From Betaproteobacteria bacterium (GTDB lineage Bacteria; Pseudomonadota; Gammaproteobacteria; Burkholderiales; SG8-39): 7,758 bases of DNA. Under the pieces are notes generated by a model. That model was not told where the DNA came from. It ran no database searches and saw nothing but the letters and a program-made list of their open reading frames with translations. The stretch spans positions 1-7,758 of the forward strand of contig JAFAGU010000202.1 of assembly GCA_019237595.1 (NCBI GenBank), given 5' to 3'. Made by a program: the position numbers and the translations under genes. Shown here piece by piece: positions 5,220-7,758 of this stretch; positions within the stretch are counted from its first letter, which is position 1; each line of letters begins with the position of its first letter.

Positions 5220-5319
5220 GGCGGGCCTCCCCGCATCGCAGTCTGGTGAACCTGGTCAGGTCCGGAAGGAAGCAGCCACAGCCGGCCTCTGCGAGTGCCG
5301 GGGGTCAGGCTCGCCACCC
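5220..5319 (+). ncRNA. ffs: Signal recognition particle 4.5S RNA (bacterial small type)
   Basis: The universally conserved SRP apical domain is present at about 5243-5280, including GGTCAGGTCCGGAAGGAAGC with its GGAA tetraloop and the internal loops bound by Ffh. The ends close: GGCGGGCC (5220-5227) pairs with GGCTCGCC (5308-5315) with one G·U, followed by ACCC as in E. coli 4.5S RNA. Length about 100 nt fits the short bacterial form without an Alu domain. With Ffh and FtsY it targets nascent membrane proteins to the translocon. It lies directly before dnaX, with no terminator between them, so dnaX is probably expressed by read-through. Exact ends are estimated from pairing. Confidence 0.93.
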
Positions 5320-5333
5320 ATCTCATTGAACGC

Positions 5334-6899
5334 ATGAGCTATCAGGTACTTGCGCGCAAATGGCGGCCGAAGGATTTCGGCAGCCTCGTCGGTCAGGAGC
5401 ACGTCGTGCGGGCGCTGCGCCATGCGCTCGACGAAAAGCGCCTCCACCACGCCTACCTCTTCACCGGCACGCGAGGCGTCGGAAAGACGACGCTCGCGCG
5501 CATCCTGGCGAAGTGCCTGAACTGCGAGAAGGGCATTTCGTCCCAGCCTTGCGGCAAGTGCAGCGCGTGCGTGGAGATCGATGGGGGGCGCTTCGTCGAT
5601 CTTCTAGAGGTCGACGCGGCGACGAACACCAAAGTGGACGAGATGCGCCAGCTCCTTGAAACGGCGCAGTACGCGCCCTCGAGGGGGCGCTTCAAGGTCT
5701 ACGTCATCGACGAAGTCCACATGCTCTCCACCTCCGCGTTCAACGCGATGCTGAAGACGCTCGAGGAGCCGCCGGAGCATCTGAAATTCATCCTCGCGAC
5801 CACGGATCCGCAGAAGATCCCGGTCACCGTGCTGAGCAGGTGCCTGCAGTTCAACCTGAAGCAAATGCCGCAGGCGGCGATGGTGGCCCACCTGGCGCGG
5901 ATCCTCGATGCGGAGGGCATCAAGCACGACGCAGAAGCGCTCGCGCTCGTCGCGCGCGGGGCCTCGGGCAGCATGCGCGACGCGCTTTCGCTCCTCGACC
6001 AGGCGATTGCCCACGGCGGCGGCGCCGTTTACGCCCCCGGCGTTGCCGAGATGCTGGGCGCGATCGACCAGGAGTACCTCTTGCGTCTCGTCGAGGCGCT
6101 GGCGAATGGCCAGGCGAGCGCGGCTCTCGCCGTGGCGACCGAGATGCGCGAGCGCAGCCTCTCCTTCGACTTCGCGCTCGTCGAGCTCGCGGGGCTTTTC
6201 CTTCGCATTGCGCTCGTGCAGGCGGTGCCCGAGGCGGTCGGCGACGATGTGCCCGCGCGAGCTCGCGTCGAGGCGCTGGCGACGGAATTCACGCCGGAAT
6301 CCGTGCAGCTCTGCTACCAGATCGCCGTGCAGGGCAGGCAGGACCTTCCGCTCGCGCCCGACGAGTATTCGGGCTTCGTCATGACGATCCTCCGCATGCA
6401 TGCCTTCCGACCGGAAGGCTCGGCGGAGCCGGCCGCGCCGCCGTCGAAGCCGACGAGCGCGCCGCCGAAGAGCCGTGCAAACAGTTCCGCGCCCGGAGCG
6501 CTTCCAGCGGCGACAGCCTCCCGCGAATGGCCGGAAATCGTCGAGCAGCTTCAGGTGACCGGCGCCGCGCGGGAACTGGCGCGCAATGCCGAGCTGCGCT
6601 CGCGCGAGGGCCAGATCTTCGATCTCGTCGTGCCGCGGGCGAAGGCCTATCTCGCCGAGCGGGCTTACCAGGAAAAGCTGAAGGCGGCGCTCGAACAGCT
6701 GGTCGGAGCGCCGGTCACCGTGAAGGTGACCGTCGGCGAAGTGACGGGCGCGAGCGCGGCGGCCATGGAAGCAGACGAGCGCGATGCCCGCCAGACCGCG
6801 GCGGCGCGAGCCGTGCGCTCCGATGGCTTCGTCCAGGACCTCGTCAATCTCTTCGACGGCAAGATCGTCGAGTCCACCATCCGACAAACCGAGAAGTAG
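5334..6899 (+). CDS. dnaX: DNA polymerase III subunit tau (clamp loader)
   Basis: A 521-residue clamp-loader ATPase of the replisome that loads the beta clamp and tethers the polymerase core. It opens MSYQVLARKWRPKDF, as DnaX does. The Walker A motif GTRGVGKTT (45-53), zinc ligands C64, C73, C76 and C79, Walker B VYVIDEVH (123-130) and the SRC motif (168-170, Arg169 as arginine finger) are intact. Domain III runs to about 356; a Pro/Ala/Ser linker (357-398) leads to a C-terminal alpha-binding-like domain (about 399-521). It is shorter than E. coli tau (643), mainly in the domain IV region. No A-run able to act as a slippery heptamer is seen, so a separate gamma product is not supported. ATG 5334 lies 15 bases after the SRP RNA end without a Shine-Dalgarno; the frame is open to ATG 5295, but that would lie inside the RNA. 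Confidence 0.97.
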   Translation: MSYQVLARKWRPKDFGSLVGQEHVVRALRHALDEKRLHHAYLFTGTRGVGKTTLARILAKCLNCEKGISSQPCGKCSACVEIDGGRFVDLLEVDAATNTKVDEMRQLLETAQYAPSRGRFKVYVIDEVHMLSTSAFNAMLKTLEEPPEHLKFILATTDPQKIPVTVLSRCLQFNLKQMPQAAMVAHLARILDAEGIKHDAEALALVARGASGSMRDALSLLDQAIAHGGGAVYAPGVAEMLGAIDQEYLLRLVEALANGQASAALAVATEMRERSLSFDFALVELAGLFLRIALVQAVPEAVGDDVPARARVEALATEFTPESVQLCYQIAVQGRQDLPLAPDEYSGFVMTILRMHAFRPEGSAEPAAPPSKPTSAPPKSRANSSAPGALPAATASREWPEIVEQLQVTGAARELARNAELRSREGQIFDLVVPRAKAYLAERAYQEKLKAALEQLVGAPVTVKVTVGEVTGASAAAMEADERDARQTAAARAVRSDGFVQDLVNLFDGKIVESTIRQTEK

Positions 6900-6911
6900 G
6901 GGCCAGAGACC

Positions 6912-7235
6912 ATGAAGGGCAACATCGGCCAGTTGATGAAGCAGGCGCAGCAGATGCAGGAGAACATGCGGCGCATGCAGGAGAGCCTCGCGACGCAGGA
7001 GGTCGAGGGCCAGTCGGGCGCCGGTCTCGTGAAGGTGGCGATGACCTGCAAGTACGAGGTGAAGCGCGTCCACATCGATCCATCGCTCGTCGGGGACGAC
7101 CGCGAGATGCTCGAGGACCTCGTCGCCGCCGCGTTCAACGATGCGGCGCGCCGCGTCGAAGCGGCGATCCAGGAGAAGATGAGCGGCATGACGGCGGGGC
7201 TCGGGCTTCCGCCCGGATTCAAGCTGCCCTTCTGA
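6912..7235 (+). CDS. ybaB: YbaB/EbfC family nucleoid-associated protein
   Basis: A 107-residue protein, the usual length for the family. It begins MKGNIGQLMKQAQQMQENM, the amphipathic first helix that forms the tweezer-like dimer, followed by the beta-strand section GLVKVAMTCKYEVKRVHIDP (38-57), the helix DREMLEDLVAAAFNDAARRVE (63-83) and the Gly/Pro-rich tail GLGLPPGFKLPF. Family members bind DNA with little sequence preference. It lies 12 bases after dnaX and just before recR, its standard neighbours, suggesting a replication/repair-related role that remains poorly defined. The Shine-Dalgarno AGGGG (6898-6902) overlaps the dnaX stop codon. Confidence 0.96.
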   Translation: MKGNIGQLMKQAQQMQENMRRMQESLATQEVEGQSGAGLVKVAMTCKYEVKRVHIDPSLVGDDREMLEDLVAAAFNDAARRVEAAIQEKMSGMTAGLGLPPGFKLPF

Positions 7236-7236
7236 T

Positions 7237-7758
7237 TTGAAGAGCAAAGGCTCCGTACCCACCTCACGCGGCCTGGAGCGGCTGGTCGAGGCGCTCCGCG
7301 TGCTCCCCGGAGTGGGTCCGAGGTCGGCGCAGCGGATGGCCTACCAGCTCCTGCAGCACGACAGGCAAGGTGCCGAGGAGCTCGCCGCCGCGCTTGCCGC
7401 GGCGCTCCAGACGGTGCGGCGCTGCGCCCGGTGCAACAATTTCTCCGAGGAGGAGCTTTGCTCGCTTTGCGCCTCGCCTCGGCGCGATGCGTCGCTCCTG
7501 TGCGTGGTGGAGACGCCCGCGGACCTGGCGACGGTGGAGCATACGCTCAGCTATTCGGGAATGTACTTCGTCCTCATGGGGCGGCTTTCGCCGCTCGACG
7601 GCGTCGGTCCCCGGGAAATCGGGCTCGACCGGCTGCTCGAGCGCGCCGGCGGCGGGGAGGTCGAGGAAGTCATCCTCGCAACGAACTTCACGAACGAGGG
7701 CGAGGCGACCGCGCACTACATCGCCGAGATGCTGCGGGCGCGCGGGCTCAAGGTGACC
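7237..7758 (+). CDS. recR: Recombination mediator RecR (3' end cut by window)
   Basis: An open frame of 174 codons runs off the window; full length is normally about 200. RecR works with RecO/RecF to load RecA on SSB-coated gaps. Seen in order: the helix-hairpin-helix LRVLPGVGPRSAQRMAYQLL (20-39), zinc ligands C63, C66, C75 and C78, and the Toprim domain from about 86 (LLCVVETPADL with Glu92, then YFVLMGRLSPLDGVGP and VILATNFTNEGEATAHYIAE). The start is taken as TTG 7237, one base after the ybaB stop; no ATG or GTG lies in frame before the helix-hairpin-helix, and the position fits the family's N-terminus with a few extra residues. There is no clear Shine-Dalgarno, so translation probably depends on coupling to ybaB. 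Confidence 0.95.
   Translation, partial: MKSKGSVPTSRGLERLVEALRVLPGVGPRSAQRMAYQLLQHDRQGAEELAAALAAALQTVRRCARCNNFSEEELCSLCASPRRDASLLCVVETPADLATVEHTLSYSGMYFVLMGRLSPLDGVGPREIGLDRLLERAGGGEVEEVILATNFTNEGEATAHYIAEMLRARGLKVT

Noticed and set aside
5295..5333. Earlier ATG for dnaX adding 13 residues
   Set aside because: It lies inside the SRP RNA and the added residues are foreign to the conserved MSYQVLARKWRP start.
5604..7262. 552-codon - strand open frame antisense to dnaX and ybaB
   Set aside because: Low-complexity Arg/Leu/His composition opposite two well-supported genes; typical of high-GC codon bias.
7264..7716. 150-codon - strand frame opposite recR
   Set aside because: Antisense to a conserved Toprim protein and lacking family features.

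Overview
The window is a compact, GC-rich stretch of bacterial chromosome that looks betaproteobacterial. The evidence is the order 4.5S SRP RNA - dnaX - ybaB/ebfC - recR, a metabolite:H+ symporter with the periplasmic-loop insertion seen in many betaproteobacterial homologues, and a FixJ-type two-component pair. Genus cannot be fixed from the sequence alone. Nearly all genes lie on the + strand. I see no insertion sequence, integrase, phage gene or CRISPR array, and no stretch of 300 bases without a gene.

Region 1 (1-2531) is a sensing and uptake module. It holds the last 46 residues of a sensor histidine kinase, translationally coupled to a FixJ/NarL-type response regulator, and then a 540-residue MHS-family transporter closed by a strong intrinsic terminator. 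A perfect dyad, TTAGGG-TTTT-CCCTAA, sits inside the 3' end of the regulator gene and uses the rare Leu codons TTA and CTA. It is a good candidate operator through which the regulator controls the transporter.

Region 2 (2532-2881) has a tRNA-Ser(GGA) gene with its own probable promoter. Three bases beyond its CCA end is the stop codon of a convergent 75-residue two-helix membrane protein of unknown function. That small gene has a TATAAT box 7 nt before its ATG and may be leaderless.

Region 3 (2882-5051) is a two-gene operon. A calcineurin-like metallophosphoesterase with a TTG start overlaps by ATGA a protein that fuses a Ser/Thr kinase to a universal stress protein (USP) domain. Kinase, possible opposing phosphatase and stress domain made from one transcript is the most system-like feature of the window.

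Region 4 (5052-5219) is non-coding and unusually structured: two perfect hairpins, a strong Shine-Dalgarno followed by a four-codon ORF, and a downstream anti-Shine-Dalgarno.

Region 5 (5220-7758) is the conserved housekeeping cluster: ffs (4.5S RNA), dnaX (clamp-loader subunit, apparently tau only), the YbaB/EbfC nucleoid-associated protein, and recR with a TTG start, cut by the window end. These genes serve protein targeting, replication and recombinational repair, and probably share transcription from the ffs promoter onward.
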